Positions 63,010 to 64,000 of a DNA stretch of 64,000 nucleotides are shown piece by piece; positions within the stretch are counted from its first letter, which is position 1, and each line of letters starts with the position of its first letter. A program made the translations under genes and the position numbers. This DNA comes from Clavelina lepadiformis (lineage: Eukaryota; Chordata; Ascidiacea; Aplousobranchia; Clavelinidae). The notes beneath the pieces are model-generated. The model did no database searches and was not told the origin of the DNA. It saw only the letters and a list, made by a program, of their open reading frames with translations. The stretch spans positions 2,859,501-2,923,500 of the forward strand of contig NC_135245.1 of assembly GCF_947623445.1 (NCBI RefSeq), written 5' to 3'.

Positions 63010-63629
63010 ACCTATTGATGATATGTGTGTTGATAAGGGATGATTACGCTTGGCCCGTTGTAGCTCGCGATACTTGACACAGACATCAGAACAATAGGTC
63101 GTGGGTTCAGGTCCCCTTGTAACCGTATGGTTATATCTTTCTTCTTTTCAAACTTGACAAAAAAACCACATCGTTTACTTGTGCCTCTTAATAGCTCGAG
63201 TGCTTCGACGCTCCACTCGGTGCGATAGGTTCCAGGTTCGATCCCCGGCCGCTGTCGGTTGAATAAAACGCAAGCAACTTGGCCCACGGCCACAAGTCAT
63301 GGGCCAATAAATGGCCATTGTCGCAACAATCTCTAGGACTGATCTCTGACTGTAACACCTGCTAGGATGGAACTTTGGGTTATGGAGTGGTGTAAAGGCG
63401 AATATTGTAACTTAAATGTTTACATAAAAATTATACCGTCTGTTTCAAAACATATATGTTTGAAATTAAAAACAAAACGAAAACACACATTTAGCATGAA
63501 CTTATTAACTTAGCCTTCTCGCATTACGACATATAGTATGTAATGTAGCATTACGACATTTAGTGTGTAATGTAGCTTGTATACCTTTAACGTCATGATT
63601 TGTCCTGCTACAACGTTTATCAACATGAC
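63010..63629 (+). repeat. tRNA-rich duplicated block, unit 3
   Basis: Same order as unit 2. A Lys/Ile-like tRNA remnant at about 63050-63125 has TAGCTCGCGA and AGGTCGTGGGTTCAGGTCC. A second remnant at about 63190-63250 has CGGTGCGATAGGTTCC and AGGTTCGATCCCC. Then come the CATTACGACATA spacer, here duplicated locally near 63525-63570, and a tRNA-Trp relic. Confidence 0.7.
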
Positions 63630-63701
63630 GACTCCTTGGTACATCGCTAACGCGTCTAATTCTAGTTTACAAAGTTTCGTGTTCAAACCACGTTAGGGTC
63701 A
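63630..63701 (+). pseudogene. Decayed tRNA-Trp copy
   Basis: Aligned base for base with the tRNA-Trp at 62805 (both 72 bases): GACTCC at the start, GTGTTCAAACCACG in the T arm and GGGTCA at the end are kept. The anticodon arm is unpaired and the loop would read TCT, so it is unlikely to be functional. Confidence 0.75.
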
Positions 63702-64000
63702 CATCGACTTTTTATCTTAGTGTCATGAAATTGACGAACGGGCTAATTCAACCCAGGAAGATTAAACCTAGAATAGTTTAACCCAGGATGAGTCAACCAA
63801 CATCTGTGGATCGAATAATCCTTGGGTTCGAATATGGTTTCATCGTAGGTTGGTTGAGTTATCCTGGGTTGAATCGATCGTGAGCTGAATTGACCGGCCA
63901 CCCTGACCAACAAAGGGTTATACGCAAAGCAGGTGCAAGACATTGCTTGCACGTTCGTTGTCTGCACCGGTCATAGAAATGACCACATGCTGGTGAGGAC
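63702..64000. repeat. Short repeats of an AACCCAGGAT/ATCCTGGGTT type at the window end
   Basis: CAACCCAGGA, AACCCAGGAT and, inverted, ATCCTGGGTT recur between 63750 and 63875 with GGTTGA/TCAACC words, giving an inverted-repeat block of unknown nature. No gene. Confidence 0.4.

Noticed and set aside
1-64000. CRISPR arrays, operons, prokaryotic signals
   Set aside because: No regularly spaced repeats; spliced eukaryotic genes throughout.
1-64000. Retroviruses, LTR elements or Polintons
   Set aside because: No reverse transcriptase, integrase, capsid or paired long terminal repeats recognised anywhere in the window.

Overview
The window looks like a stretch of an AT-rich invertebrate animal genome. 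Genes have GT-AG introns, most of them short. Clear orthologues of vertebrate genes (TUFM, ELL, SLC26A11) sit among tandem cytosolic sulfotransferases and decayed DNA transposons. Gene content and style suggest an invertebrate deuterostome, possibly a tunicate; that is inference, and no species is claimed.

Layout. 1-2.37 kb: no gene seen. 2.37-5.55 kb (+): nuclear gene for mitochondrial elongation factor Tu, 11 exons, complete. 5.55-7.59 kb: foldback repeat and a short repeat with a hammerhead-like fold. 7.59-9.30 kb (+): sulfotransferase A, 7 exons. 10.08-12.87 kb (-): an unrecognised two-exon gene for a predicted 879-residue membrane protein. 13.1-13.3 kb: a palindrome made of two head-to-head copies of the short repeat. 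13.8 kb (-): tRNA-Gly(TCC). 14.6 kb: an orphan, broken last exon of the sulfotransferase family. 17.0-18.6 kb (+): sulfotransferase B, with the same seven-exon structure but a proline at a key PAPS-binding position. 19.3-20.8 kb: broken DNA-transposon-like copy A, split by a 308-bp hAT-type MITE. 20.9-23.6 kb (-): an orphan exon and a five-exon four-transmembrane gene of claudin/PMP22 type. 24-31 kb: repeats and two small unrecognised ORFs. 31.2-43.2 kb (+): ELL, RNA polymerase II elongation factor, about 12 kb with long introns. 43-47 kb: nothing seen. 47.3-49.2 kb (+): intronless SLC26A11-like sulfate/anion transporter. 49-57 kb: no gene seen. 57.4-60.1 kb: a fuller copy B of the same transposon family, bounded by inverted repeats. 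60.9-63.7 kb: a duplicated block rich in tRNA-like sequence holding an intact tRNA-Trp(CCA) and a decayed copy. The rest is unexplained.

Functional links are loose. TUFM acts in mitochondrial translation and ELL in nuclear transcription elongation. The sulfotransferases use PAPS, whose synthesis needs sulfate, and an SLC26A11-type carrier lies about 29 kb away; any link is speculative. Exon limits were placed by eye from splice signals, reading phase and family similarity. Boundaries in ELL exon 5 and in exon 2 of the claudin-like gene are the least certain.
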